Below, one piece after another: positions 47,361 to 59,900 of a DNA stretch of 64,000 bases; positions within the stretch are counted from its first letter, which is position 1, and each line of letters opens with the position of its first letter. Below the pieces are notes generated by a model. That model ran no database searches, was not told the DNA's origin, and saw only the letters and a program-made list of their open reading frames with translations. Origin of the DNA: Panax quinquefolius (taxonomy: Eukaryota > Streptophyta > Magnoliopsida > Apiales > Araliaceae); the NCBI GenBank assembly GCA_020205615.1, contig CM035171.1, forward strand, positions 7,934,160 through 7,998,159, written 5' to 3'. A program made the position numbers and the translations under genes.

Positions 47361-48867
47361 GAAAAATAAATACTACAATCACCTGAAAAGAGAAACGATG
47401 AAACAATCAAAAATAATAATAAAATATTAAACAAATAAAAAACCAACATTATCCATTAATATTATTTGAGTTTATCAAATTAAACTACTAGGAGTTGAAT
47501 TTCGTAAAAGCTTATCATGAAAGTCTTTAAACTACAATTAGACTTTGTTTGAACAAACATTACAAAATCCCATAAATTCTAAAATACCTTTCATAAAAAT
47601 TAAGGTCATGCATGAACATATATATCTTTCTTGAATAACTTAATTGTTATTCACGTGAAAAGGTGTAAGAAAATATATATATAAAAAAAAAAAAAAAAAA
47701 AAATACAACGCTTGAAAAGAATAGCAAAACAATAAATGCATAATGCAAGCACATTGTGTTTCTACTTACTTTTTGTTTACATTGTCTGATTCGCATATAT
47801 AACTTTACAAAAAACAGCTTATATTATTCGGACAGTAAGTTTGCTTTGTTTCTTTCGCCAAACAATTCATTGTTGCTTAAAGGTATTAATCTTCTGACCT
47901 CCCACAAACAGATAAAATAAAATAAAATAAAAAATAATAAAAAAAATAATAATAATAAAAATTAAAAAATAAAAAAATAAAAAAAAAAAAAAAAAAAAAA
48001 ATGAACGACTAAGAAGGGTTCGGCCCAAATAAAGCAGTAGCGTGTAGCTAGTATTTTGGAGGCAAGAAAAAAAAAAAAAAAAAAAAAAAAATCTTGAATC
48101 ACAGCACGAAATGGTGAGCCATGACATCTTTGCCAAAGTTACCTCATTTTGTATAATAGTTAATGGACTTAACAAAGCAAGTGAATTGGCGGTATGACAA
48201 ATTAAATTATTTGATTGGAGGAGGCATGTGTTTCTTTTTTTATCAAATGTGGAAACACAAAAATATGGCACGGTCTTCCCAAATTGATTGTTTGACATAC
48301 TTCAATTGATGGAGTACTGTGAAGAAGGAACATGGAGGTTTGCCATGGGGTTATATATAGAAAGATAATCAAAGACCTTGAACTGATTGATTGATGTTGC
48401 ATCATTATCTAGAAAGCAAGCCTTGTTACACAATGAAGAAACGAGGACTCTTTGATTTTAAATAGCAAGTTGCATATTGCCTTGTATGGTTTTGCTGTCT
48501 TTGAAGTGCTACGGTCTGATGAAGTTGAAGAGGTCCATTAAAAAAAAAAAAAAAAAAAAAAAAAGGAAAAGCAATCGCACCTTGCTCACATAATCTGCAT
48601 AAGCACCTTAACTTACGTGATATGACCGTGAATAGAAGGGTTCGGCATCTCACCGACTTGAATGGATTTTCTATAAATGGCAAATAAAAGTTGGAGGTAT
48701 GTGAAGATTTTTCTCATCTGAGAGGTGTCGAAATTATCAAAGCTACGATCGTCTTTGCCCAAAGAATTATCAAGGCTTCGATTTGGTGCGAAGACGTGTT
48801 CATCGACTCCTTCTTTCTCAAAAGAAAAAAAAAAATAAGATAAGTAAAGGTTTTGTTTTATTTTCAA

Positions 48868-48901
<34 letters not shown>

Positions 48902-49870
48902 ATTTTCGAGAAAATAATAATAATAAGATTTGATTTGATCTCTTTTCAAATTAAGAAAGATTTGATTTGGTTTCTCAAAATAAAATTAAGATTTAATTAA
49001 GATTTGATTTTATTTTGCAAATCAAATTAATATTTGATATGATAAAAAGGAAAAATCCTATGGGTTTTAATTATACATGCATCATATGGTTGATTATTAT
49101 TTTTACAAGTCAATCAATTATGCATACATATAGATTATAAAATAATATTTTATATATTAGGTAATTGTGAAGCTAAATATTCTATTGATTGACAAGACTA
49201 CAATTTCTACTATTCTTAGAAGCTTGATAATAGGTAAATGCATTTGAGATTTTTTTTTTTGTATATATATATGCATTGTTGTGAATCTATTAAATTGTAG
49301 TTTTGGCAATTACAATTTCTACTATTCGCAAATCTTACCAATGCTTGTGTGAAGCTATTAGATAATTGTATTCTTGACAATTGCATAATAGTAATATGGG
49401 TTCATTATATCACTCATATATAATTGAGATGTTTCAAAAAATAAATAAATAATTAAAATAAACAAATAAAAAAAATAAAAATAAAAAAATTAATTATTAT
49501 TATTATTGAAACAAATATCCTATTTTTTAAATAGGAATGTTTTGATTTTATCTTTGAAAGGATTTGATTTTCAAAAATAAAATAAGATTTTATTTGTTAA
49601 TATATAATTTAATTTATCTTGATTACATTTTCAGGAAACGAAGATTGGGCAAGATACAGAAAGATTTCAGAAGAGTTTTCAATATGTCCAAGGAAGAGCC
49701 TTGCTAGGTCTTGCCTTCCTAGAGTTTAACTCTAAGGGTTTGACTCCCTAGGGGTTCCCTCTTCTAGGACCATTGTCTTAAAGACGTGTAAAGTGAAGTC
49801 CCAAAAAAAAAAATCGTTCAAAGGCTTGCAGTTTTCTTGCACGATCGTCTATTTGGAAATGCGACTCTCG
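47361..49870 (+). other. 3' untranslated region of the TAT-clade element
   Basis: I recognise no gene. It is very AT-rich, with long A-runs at about 47685-47703, 47979-48001, 48068-48090 and 48541-48564, and a (TA)n tract at about 48871-48897. Minus-strand open frames here are poly-phenylalanine artefacts of the A-runs. Confidence 0.65.
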
Positions 49871-49883
49871 CGCAGGGGGCAAA
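49871..49883 (+). other. Polypurine tract before the 3' LTR
   Basis: CGCAGGGGGCAAA ends directly at the TGTGGGCCC start of the 3' LTR. This fits the plus-strand primer site and confirms plus orientation. Confidence 0.75.
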
Positions 49884-50576
49884 TGTGGGCCCAAGTGTAA
49901 AATTAGGGTTCATATGACCTAATTGAATTAAATGCGCAATTAGGGTTCGATGGCCTCATTAAATATGCAAATTAGGGTTCGCATAACCTAATGAAATAAA
50001 GACGAAAAAGTCAGAAATAAATGTGCGAGACCTGCGAAAAGCCTCCACGTGTCCCGAGGCAGAAGACTCGTGGAGGCGGCTCGTTTTGGTAATTGATTGA
50101 GGGATTGGATTGGTGGCTGAAAGGGCGAGGCAATATGGGCATTACTCGAAGGACTAAAGGGTATTTCGAATTTCCACGAGGCATGTGCCTTGCACATGAC
50201 TACTTTCCAGAAAACCCTATAAATACCCCTTCCACTCCATTTGGAAAGGGACCTCTCGGGGGACTGAAGACTTGGACTCTTGGAAGAGCAAAGGGACCCT
50301 TTTGGTGACTTAAAGGCTTGGAGATTCCACCTAAAAGCACCAAAGGGGTTTGGACATTCTCTCAACTTGAAGGACTTAAGAAGGCTCTTGGAATCCCTGT
50401 TACCCTAACACGGTTCCCTGATTCTAGGGGTTACGCCACAGCGTCGTTGGAGTAATCACCCACCGTCGTTCTCCCTCTTGAATCAATCAATCAATTCCAT
50501 ACTTTTTCGTGGATTTCTCTCCTCCTCAGCCAACACGAAACCCTAACCCTAGCAAGGTACGATTTCCTTGCCCACA
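49884..50576 (+). mobile_element. 3' LTR of the TAT-clade element
   Basis: Partner of 34542-35233, 693 bp, with the same ends and a TATA box at 50218-50227. The flank continues as a (TA)n tract at 50577-50598. Confidence 0.93.
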
Positions 50577-50577
50577 T

Positions 50578-50609
<32 letters not shown>

Positions 50610-50853
50610 CGTTGGTTTATTCCATTTTATGCGAGGAGGCTCAATTAGTAGCCCATATGGTTTATTGATCCATATGGATGATATAACATAAATTTTGGAA
50701 AAAATAGAAGGAACTTGTTGGTCTTCAATTTAAACGGTGGAATTGAGCATCGGAGTCTCCTAATATCAGGTTTTGATGTACATTGTTGATACATTTTTTG
50801 CGAGAGTTGGTAGAGTTTTAAGTTTTCTTTTGTTATTCTTGTTGAAGATGTAT
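50577..50853. other. (TA)n microsatellite and leader of a broken copia element
   Basis: A TA/TG microsatellite (50577-50610) is followed by about 240 bp with no gene. The last part appears to be the leader of the copia gag that resumes at 53214, because the solo LTR target duplication lies between them. Confidence 0.45.
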
Positions 50854-53213
50854 TGTGACGCCCCCAAAATTAGGTATACATCACCCATCTTGGGTAGTCA
50901 GATACATGGTACAGAATTTAAATACAACTTACTAATATAAGCGTCAAGTATACAATCTGACATAAAATCGTGAGTTTGAATACAAATATTGTCTACTAGA
51001 TATTATACAAACTCAAAAGGAGTCCTCATTACAATTATTATCACACTATTTCACGAATAGTGAGGACTACTAATGCTATCCTCTGGACCATTACTCCGCT
51101 CCCAGACTTGTCCCGGCTATGTTCTCATTTCACAAGAGAACGAAGTGAAAGAAAGGGTGAGCTCAACTAGCCCAAGAAGAAATATTATGACTAAGATAAT
51201 GCGTAATAAATTATCAATAGCCTTCAACATTGTTAAACCGATAAAATATAATAAACATCAAGTTTAATCTGCAGTTTAACAAGTGATCCATTAAAAGAGT
51301 CAAGTAGAAAATAAAATCTACTATCTTTTATGATTTAAAAGGTTTTTCATCATTATATAAATTTGAGACTCACTTTTAATAAATAATCCACATCATCGAA
51401 TCACCCCACACTACTGACCAATGATATTTTTAGTATCACGACCACAATTATTCTCGCACTTCACGGGCCAAGAATAGTTGTGTATTCATTAATGGTCATG
51501 ATCGAGCCAACCATCGCCCATCAATGCACTACTACGGCCACGAGGACTTTTACCACATCATTTGTAACATTACTACCATGATTACACCAAATAATCCTCG
51601 GTAATAATCATACCAAGTCCATCCATGCTCTACAGAATACATATGACTTTTTAAAAAATATAAACATGAGGATGATGACAATGATATAAGAATTCAATAA
51701 AAAACAAGTTCAAGAATTAAGTTATTCAGAACTAATAACATCCAAACCACCAACATGATATCGCTTTGTTGAGTAAAATTCAAGAATGATCGTAAGAATA
51801 TTTCCATGAAAGATATCTTTGGATGAAACGCAAATATCGAGGATATTCTACTAATTTCATGGAGTATAGAAGTCAAAGTTTTAACCAACCGGGTATAATA
51901 AAGAATGGAATAACAAAAGAAATCACCACGCATGCAGATTGCCCGATGGCGTAGGCGAGTTATTCCAACAGTAATAATAATAACGGAACGAGTCGTTCAT
52001 TGAAATTCATAATAATAGGATGTTCCAATGAATAATAAAGATGGAACCGGATCCGGTAAAACACACAGATAGGATATTTCAACAGAATGATAAAAGACGG
52101 AACCAGTCCCATGTAAAACACATGAGCGTGATGTTCCAACAGAATAATAAAGATTTTAACCAGTCCTGTGTAAAACACATGATGTGATGTTCCAATGAAT
52201 AATAGAAGAATGGAATAAAAGAAGAAGATCACCAAATATAGGGGATTCCACAGTATACAAAAGTTATTCCAATGAATAAATAAGAATGGAATAACAAAAG
52301 AAGTTCTCTTTATGAATACAAAAGAATAACACTTTACTTACAGATACAACAAATAATATTCCCTACCTGTAAAGAATCAATATTGGCAAAGTGAAGTAGC
52401 GAGAATACTTTTCTTCTTTCTCTATATAGTTTCTCTCTCTAGAGTTTGATTGAATTAAAGAGAAAATAATGAAGGAATGAGCTTCTATTTATAGGAAAAT
52501 AGAATGCGTAGTAATTAATCCATGAATTCATTCCAGATTGATTTACTTTAATCTGACGGTCCATATTTAAAGCAAAATCTTTTAAATAAAATATAATATA
52601 TTCTATTTATATAAAAATATTTTACTATCTGAAACACTATGCAACACTATCGCAAAACACTATCGTAATAAAATATAATATATTTTATTTATAGAATAAC
52701 TTTAATAAAGTATTCATTTTATATAAAAGATGTTTCGCTTTTATTACGTTAATAATACGAATAAAACAAAACGTCATTATCGCTATAATAATTCATATTA
52801 TTAATCGACAATAATGGAATCAAAGCTAGAAACTTTTCACATAAGCGTCAATAATCAATACCGCGTGTCTTCTACGCAACCACACGACATTCTTTTTCTT
52901 TTACTACCGAGTAGTTCAACAAAGATCAACCCAGTAAAACTTTCGCCAGTTATTTCAATAAAATATTTTTTGTCGTTTTCTCAATCCGACAAATTACATT
53001 ATTAGGGTCCACCAATGATTGAGTAGTTGTCATGAATATTCCCTCGTTAAACCTAATATTCCCAATTAATCGAATATAATATAACCACTTTCATACTTTG
53101 CAAAATTTATAAATATTACCCACAACTATAACATTATATCAAATTATTCCATAATATTCAAAAATAATATTTATAGAAAATTCATCTTTATTTATAAAAG
53201 TTGGGATCTTACA
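50854..53213 (-). mobile_element. Solo LTR of the W/Z gypsy family with a perfect 5-bp target duplication
   Basis: It runs TGTGACGCCCCC... to ...GGATCTTACA, 2360 bp, and aligns with the W 5' LTR and both Z LTRs. It includes the GGATGTTCCAAC array (51955-52215) and a minus-sense TATA-type box near 52481-52494. TGTAT occurs directly on both sides (50849-50853 and 53214-53218). No internal sequence remains, so this is the product of recombination between two LTRs. Confidence 0.93.
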
Positions 53214-53222
53214 TGTATAACG

Positions 53223-53560
53223 ATGGAAAATAATATGAGTAGGATGGTGACTTTGAATGCTTCAAATTATCATATTTGGAAAGAAAAAATGGAAGACCTC
53301 CTTTATGTGAAGGATTAATTATTATTTGCCTTTGTTTTCTAATGTGAAGCCTGAAAAAAGACCGATGACGAGTGAAAAAATTTGTATCGTCAAGTTTGTA
53401 TACTAATTACATTAAGCAATTGGTTGATAATAATATTTTGAATCATATTAGCGGAGAGACTCATGCACGCAGTTTGTGGAGTAGTATTAGAGTCGAATAA
53501 AACTCTAGGACTCAAAGAATGTGTGTCCAATGATATCTGCTATAATATGATACTTGTGAT
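53223..53560 (+). pseudogene. Ty1/copia gag fragment
   Basis: The frame starting ATG at 53223 reads [20 protein letters not shown], then MEDLLYVKD. It changes frame at about 53315 and continues with QWVDNNILNHIS and ETHARSLW near 53415-53480. This is the UBN2-type gag of plant copia elements. It decays after about 53560. The solo LTR inserted just before the start codon. Confidence 0.8.
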
Positions 53561-54242
53561 GCGTATTCAACTGAAAGATAAAAATTATTGAAATATTTCA
53601 CATGAATCTCACATTGAATAAATTTAAAAATATAAATGAATTAATAGATATAATGAAATCTTAACTTAATAAGCTAATTTTTTAATTAAAAAGTTAATGC
53701 AAAAGATAAATTGATATGAGAGGAAGGATGAATTGTGATGCCTAGTCTAGTGATTACTGATCAATAACTTAATTTGGTACGTATATACGTGACCAAACCA
53801 ATATAAAAGATAGAAAAGATGCCAAAAAAAAAGAAAAAAGTAAAACGAGAAAGAAAAGGTCCTTCAACACCCAACCAATATAAATAGTACTACTACACAG
53901 AATACACATGCCAAGATTAGGTAGCTTTGGCCTTTTATTGGCCCTCGCCCCAGCACACACTCAATATTCTCTAACGGAACGTGGAAGCAAACCCAATATT
54001 AGATAGCTTTTTGGGATTCAATTATATTATCATACCAAATCAACGCTCTCGCTCAAACTCAGCAAAAAAGTGAAATGAAAAATGTTTTAAATGTAGACCT
54101 GATAAAATATGAATTTGGTTTGGTTTAAATATATATAAAATGATTATAGGTCTAAATAAAAATTAAAATTATATTATTTATTTTTAATATAGTTTGTATG
54201 GGTTGAATTCAAATAGTGGTAGGCGGGGGTGATGGGGTGAGG
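53561..54242. other. Intergenic DNA without a recognised gene
   Basis: AT-rich sequence, possibly more decayed copia at the left. No supported feature. Confidence 0.45.
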
Positions 54243-55339
54243 AGTCACTACACCAAAAATGGCCTCTAGTGAAGGATTATATCACTTCATAGTGATTTAT
54301 TCATGAAGAATATTTCTTCACACAATCTTTCGCGATAGGCACTCGCCATGATTGGGTATCCTTGGCTAAGTAGTAATTAAATATTTTTTGTGAATGATAT
54401 ATTGTGAATAACTTATTCCTTCACAAATTGTATTTAGTAATGGAATATTGTTATTTAGTGAAAGATTGATTTCCTTCACAAATAATATTTTAAGAAGGAT
54501 TATTTAAAATTAGTGAATAACTTGATTCCCTCACAAATAATATATTGTGAGGAACAAATTTATTTAACTAGAGAATATTTTTCTTCACTAATTATAAATT
54601 GAGAATCTTTCAGAGAAAAATTCCTTCACAAATTTTAAATTTATAAATAAAAATTAATTGCTAAATAATCAAAATTCATTAAAAATTATAATTGATTTTA
54701 AATCATTGATTTCATATTTATTATTATTATTATTAATCTCTATAAGAAATATTAAATTTACTTTTCAAGTAAATATAAATATTGTCATACTTTTTCAAAC
54801 TAATTGATAAGCTAACGCATAAAGAGCTAATAAAATCAAAACTTTCATATAAATTGATCATAATACTCGAGTCACAATAACTACAAAATTTATCATTGTA
54901 TCTTGGTCTCACAAGGACCATAGTACCTACAAAATTTATTAACTAACATAAGAAAACTGAAAGAATAACAATGAACTAGAAGGAATAAAGTGTGACATGT
55001 TAGATCCACTTCATCATCATTTTCTTCAAGAAAATCAAGGTTGGGTATGTAAACTTTATGCTACAATAGAAACACCAAAATTCAATTTCAATAAGACTTC
55101 ATACTTTGCAATAGAAACACCAAAATTCAATTTCAATAAGACGAAGAATAAGAAAACAAAGATGCTGATATAAGGCTTTAGGACTACAAGAAAGAAATAA
55201 AAGACCAATTGTTTCATCACGTTTTTCTGCTACACTAGCAGTTCATTTTGATCTCAGCGGTAACAATTCAATTTTTGTTTTTGTAATTCACAGTAATAAA
55301 CAAAAATGACAATGAAAATAATGAAGGAACAGAAGCTAC

Positions 55340-55702
55340 CTTCTTCCTTTCTTCATCAGTGTAGACCTTGTATTCTTTACCAATTTCTATAAAGGCATTG
55401 CGCAGCTTTGCTATTACTTCATCCTGAACTAGACCCTGAAAATCAAGAATGCTTCACTATTTGGGGGGAAATAAACTAGTCTAGATGCATATATAAATAG
55501 TATCCTACAACCAAGGATAATATCAGATTATGTCATGTAGAAATATAATTAATATGCAGTCACAAGAATAAGATAGTCGTTCCTCTGCTTCAAGTTCAGT
55601 TAATGACCGCTGACCCCATGTTTTGACAGCTAATTGTACAGCTTCCTCAGCCAAGTTGGTGTTTTTCTTGGATAGTGCACATGGAAATAGACTTTCATTC
55701 AC
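55340..55702 (-). pseudogene. Captured exons of an unrecognised plant gene
   Basis: Two minus-strand pieces look like exons. One starts at 55702 after TTCTAG and runs to about 55575. It has LAEEAVQLAVKTWGQ and ELEAEERLSY. The other, 55435-55340, is flanked by TTTTCAG and GTAGCT. It is 96 bases (32 codons) with DEVIAKLRNAFIEIGKEYK. The composition and splice borders are those of real coding sequence and there is no stop inside. I cannot name the parent gene. Confidence 0.6.
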
Positions 55703-56436
55703 CTAGAAGACTATGTAAACGTGAGATCAGCAATACTATATTGCATGACCTGCAATCTTAATCCAGAGAAATTCACAAACAATAAGATCATAAACCGACC
55801 TGCTTCTTTTGACATAAAGTTGTTCTCAATTTTTCGTGGTGTTCAGATTCGCCCAACCTTCTTACATGGTGTAACATTCAACATGACTTTGTTATTAATG
55901 AACTTCAGTACAAGCATGTAATTTACACTTTAGTTAACTGCAAGGTATAGCATCAAGGGAAAAAATCCTCCTTTATAACAGATTATGTAAGCACAAGATT
56001 TGGAAAGATCACAAGTATATCTGCATACCTAGCCAACAAGAGGAAGCTGCTTTATTAGCTCCCCTGCTCAATTATTTGAATTTGACAGCTTATCCTGCAT
56101 CTGTGAACAGAGAAGCATCTGTCAGAATGTAATAAGCAATCTCAGATGGACACAAGTGACCTATTGAGAAGACAAAACAGAAACTACGTAGCATCTCTCC
56201 ACCAACTCTTGTGAGTACATAATGGATTTCTCCTACTGCCATTGCCTCATTCTTCTATGTAGATCACAATATTAGTTCTAGTGCTGCTGTCTACTGAATC
56301 CCTTTCGCTACCTCTAACTAACCACAAAACCCATGAAGACCTACTTTCTCAAGCTGGGAAAAAAGAACCTTCAAATAGAAAGCAAACTTGAGCTTAAGAA
56401 AAAATATAATTGTATCACTTAAAAACTTGAGCTTCC

Positions 56437-56728
56437 CACAATAATTATATCCACTTGAGCAACTGGAAGCTCAATCTCTTCTATCTTTCCCTTTAAAACT
56501 GTTATAACTGTGATATTCAAAAAGTAAGATAATAGAGACAAAAAGGATGAGTAAGTTGAGAAGTAAAACCAGGAAACTGAGAAATGTTACTAACCAATTA
56601 TAACTATATTTACTTTTTTCTTTTGACAAGTATGTTAAGCACTTAAGGGGATAAATCAGATTACCATTTGAAAAACCATTATCTTTAACAATTTCTTGTG
56701 CCATGTCAGCCATCTGGGAGCACTCAAC
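56437..56728 (-). pseudogene. Captured exons of a type I protein arginine methyltransferase (PRMT1-like)
   Basis: The exon at 56728-56665 reads VECSQMADMAQEIVKDNGFS and is bounded by TATGCAG and GTAATC. The next, from 56507 after ATCACAG, reads VITVLKGKIEEIELPV then QVDIII, and ends at about 56437 where similarity stops. The splice phases join exactly to the family order. These residues belong to the Rossmann-fold S-adenosylmethionine-binding part of PRMT1-type enzymes, which methylate arginines in histones and RNA-binding proteins. Only about 45 codons are present, without the double-E loop and product-release parts, so it cannot be an enzyme. It lies within the CACTA element on the same strand as the other captured pieces. 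Confidence 0.85.
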
Positions 56729-57753
56729 CTGCATAAGCCGGATGGAATAAGGACTTTTATACTTGGATGGATGGAATATTACAAAACTAAAATCTAAAAT
56801 TCTAAACTGCATAAGCCTAGCAAATAGCCATTTGAGTGAACTGCAATAGGAGAAAATCCACATAAAAAATATTCTCCTTATGAAATCAGTGTTTAATATA
56901 AACACCCAAGGGTCTAAGCTCCTATTTAGACAGAGGAGACAAGCTACAAAAAGGTAATCACCTGAGAGATGCAATAAGCAATAACATAATAACTGTTATA
57001 TAGATTCCTAATTATTTAAAGCTAACCAATAACATTATAACCGTAGTAAAATTCATTTCACACTAATAAGCAACAATTACAATAAAGCTAAAGCACATTG
57101 AACACAACAAACACAACTACAAAAATAAGAAAAAAAAAGGGTGAGAGAGAGCATGTGTTGTACATGAGAAAGAGAATGGAAGAGATACAGAGAGCATTAG
57201 AAGTTGTGAGTTTGTGGAGATAGCAAATCCTCGCACTACGAACCTGAATTTTGCTTCATAGATAAAAAGTAAATCAACTAGAAAAAAAATGTCCCTTTTT
57301 ATAACAGGATACCAAGTTGTGGAAGGGTATTAAGAAAATATAGCCCTCATCGCCACTTATCTAGATGTCTCCTAAGTATCTCCTCGCGCATTATCACTTG
57401 AAGCACTGGAGAAGCCCCTTTCCTCACCTTAGATCCTTTGACAACACTGCATAGAATTCTAAAATTTCTATTTAAAATTTAACGAAACAATTTCTTTCTT
57501 TTCTTACCTCATGAGAAAGGGATCAATGTCATTTTTCTCCATACACTTGTATTTCTTTTAACACTTTGGTTACAAAAAGCCAAAGAACAAATTTAGTAGT
57601 TAAGGAAGTACATATACAAATATGCAATAGTTCTTTAAACTCAAAAGATTTATTGACCAACGAAAAGACCTATACTTGCTACTATTTATTGTGTTTTATA
57701 ATGAAAATTTCACAGATGTATGTGAAATTCAGAAAAGGGGATGTAGCTATTAC

Positions 57754-57952
57754 CTCCAGAGCTTGAATCACCATCTTTTGGTTTCCCTTAAATGCAAGAC
57801 CCAGCTCCTTCTTCACTGGAGCTATAACCAGTTTCTGACATTACACAAACAGTTAAACATGCAGTCATATTATAAGTAGCATTAAGTCGAGTGCTGCTAT
57901 GACTTGTTACCTCCACTTCTCTAGGTTCCAAAAATTTCTCGTGAGCTTTTCC
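57754..57952 (-). pseudogene. Captured exons of glycyl-tRNA synthetase
   Basis: The exon at 57952-57911 (42 bases, between GACAG and GTAACA) reads GKAHEKFLEPREVE. The exon at 57834-57754 (81 bases, between GTCAG and GTAATA) reads KLVIAPVKKELGLAFKGNQK and MVIQALE. The junction is in phase and in the order of plant cytosolic/mitochondrial glycine-tRNA ligase, in the part following the catalytic motif 2 region. No other exons of that gene were seen, so this is a 41-codon fragment and not a gene. It sits upstream, in minus sense, of the PRMT1-like exons, and both could be included in one chimeric transcript. Confidence 0.85.
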
Positions 57953-59638
57953 CTGTCAATAGAGTAACACCCTAACTCCATCAGCAAGAAATTAATGGCA
58001 AATATTTTGTCATCTTTGAGAGTATCAGATTTATTCTTTAGCACACAATGACACAAATGTAGCAAGAGCTTTCTTTTTAGTTGAAAGTATTGCAGCAGTA
58101 ATATTTGCTGAGACCTTGAAATTTTCCCATAATATATTAGAAAACAACCTACATTCTACTTCACCATATCATAAAAATATTAATTTACATTCTCTTATTT
58201 CAAATTTCAATCCTAAAAGTATACGACCTCTGTCTAGAAAGAGTTCAGGGAGTATTATTTCTCTATAAAAAGAAAGAGAATCAATTCTATGCAGACTGCT
58301 TGTAAATAGTGTTTTTAAGAAGCACGTAGGTTCAGGCTTCAAGGTAATATCTCTAAAAGGCTAATAATCAGCCATTGCAAAAAAGTTGACAGACAAATAT
58401 TTCATTATTTTACTATCTAGTTCAAATGTGGGATCAAAAAATAATTCAATCCCTGAATTCAACAGAGAATGACAAATTCTCCTACACATAAAAAATGCAA
58501 ACACAGATGGAAAAAGCATGAAAAGTATAAAAACATACAATCACAAAATCAATATATCAAGACAAAATCACCAATTTCACCAAAATCAAGAGCTCGCCAT
58601 CCCTCTCCCTTGATAACATTGATAAAAACATAAATAGTATCAGAAATTTTTGGATGAGCGGCGGATTGAAGATAAATAAATAAATTAACCTTGAAGAAAG
58701 AATAGGGAGTAATCAGATTGAAATCTATTGCGGCTACAGACGACGTCGTGGAAGCGGGCACCGGCCACATGTGCCGACGGTGTGACCTATGCTGCTCACC
58801 TTCCGGCCCATGCATAATAATATCCTTCCATCATCACCGCCGATTCCTGTATCAATTGAGCTATCAACGTTGACGAGAACCATCAATACCGCGACAATTC
58901 TCTGATCCCCTTTCTTCACTTGGAATTAAAACCCTAGGTCTTCATAATTTGTGTATTCCAACTGGTCCTTAACCGTAGATAGGTAAACGGAAAGCAGCGA
59001 CTGAGATGGTAGATCGGCAGTGGCACAAAGAGGAAAGAGGACTGCCTTCAACAATGGATTGTGAAACGAGGGAATAGAGAGTTGGAAACAAAATGGGAAT
59101 AAGGCTGAATATATTTTCTATTACGATCGACTGATACGAATACTCATCTGTTCCAAACATAAAAGTTAGAAAACATTTTAAAAAAACAACAACTGTAAGT
59201 TAGTTAAAAAGTGTAATTATTATATGTAAATTTATTACCGTAAAAAATTTAATGTATTTATATTATAATTTTTTTTCACCATAATTAATTATAAAAAATT
59301 ATTTATAATAAAATAGCGACCAATTTTATCCCACGCAATAAACTTCTGAATAATGATATATAGTGATTGAGTAATAATTTCTTCACTAAATAGATTTTTT
59401 CCTCGCAAATTTTCATCATAAATTGGCTCCAAAAATCTTTCTATCGCCCCAATTTTACAAGGAAAAAATATAAATTGTGAAGGATGTTTCTTTCGCTAAT
59501 AACTATATTATACTATACTTTTTTTTTTCACTGTTTTCTTTAAGCTTAAACAACTCATGTGAAGGAATAAATTCCTTCACAAAATTTCCCTCATTGAGGC
59601 CATTTTTAATTAGTGAGTGGTAGTGAGCAGGATGGGGA

Positions 59639-59640
<2 letters not shown>

Positions 59641-59683
<43 letters not shown>

Positions 59684-59900
59684 CAATAAATATTATTTTT
59701 TGGTGGGTGGGTGGGTGGAGGGAGGAGGGAGGGAGGTGAGGGGGGTGTATACATAATGAATAAATATTATTTTATTTTTTTTTTTTTTTGGGGGGAGGGG
59801 GAGGAAGGTGGTAGGGGTGGGAGTGTATGCATTAACCAATAAATATTTTTTTTTTTGGAATTTGGGGTTTGGGGGGCGAGTGGCGGGTGGGGGTGGTTTA
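59641..59900. repeat. (TA)n microsatellite followed by G-rich tracts
   Basis: (TA)n at 59641-59682 is followed by three G-rich blocks: 59701-59745 (GGTGGGTGGGTGGGTGG and GGGAGG runs), 59788-59821 and 59862-59897. These are separated by near-repeats of the form AATAAATATT and T-runs. Each block has at least four closely spaced G-runs. Confidence 0.8.

Larger units (their letters stand above)
34542..50576 (+). mobile_element. Complete TAT-clade Ty3/gypsy retrotransposon, 16.0 kb
   Basis: Paired LTRs (34542-35233 and 49884-50576) flank 14.65 kb of interior. The interior holds gag, protease, RT, RNase H, a second RNase H, integrase, an antisense PMD gene and a tandem array in the 3' region. A second, archaeal-type RNase H before integrase and the YVDDIVVKSK RT box are marks of the TAT clade (Ogre/Retand/TAT relatives). 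All reading frames are broken, so this copy is not autonomous now. The insertion site is AT-rich: TATAT precedes the left LTR (34537-34541) and a (TA)n tract follows the right LTR, so a 5-bp duplication is plausible but ambiguous. Confidence 0.92.
54246..59615. mobile_element. CACTA transposon, 5.4 kb, carrying host exon fragments (Pack-CACTA)
   Basis: The left end is CACTACACCAAAAATGGCC and the right end, inverted, is CACTAATTAAAAATGGCC. AGT occurs directly outside both ends (54243-54245 and 59616-59618), the 3-bp duplication expected for CACTA elements. Subterminal copies of TTCCTTCACAAAT and its variants crowd both ends (about 54410-54640 and 59390-59580). I found no transposase-like sequence. 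Instead the interior holds exon pieces of at least three host genes, all on the minus strand. The element is therefore non-autonomous and a transducer of gene fragments. Confidence 0.88.

Noticed and set aside
47867..48298. 143-codon minus-strand frame with long phenylalanine runs
   Set aside because: The runs come from poly-A tracts on the plus strand. There is no domain and no conserved wording.
58549..58919. Minus-strand frames of 61-88 codons near the right end of the CACTA element
   Set aside because: They could be a first exon of the captured transcript, but no splice-supported or recognisable protein could be read, so no gene was called.
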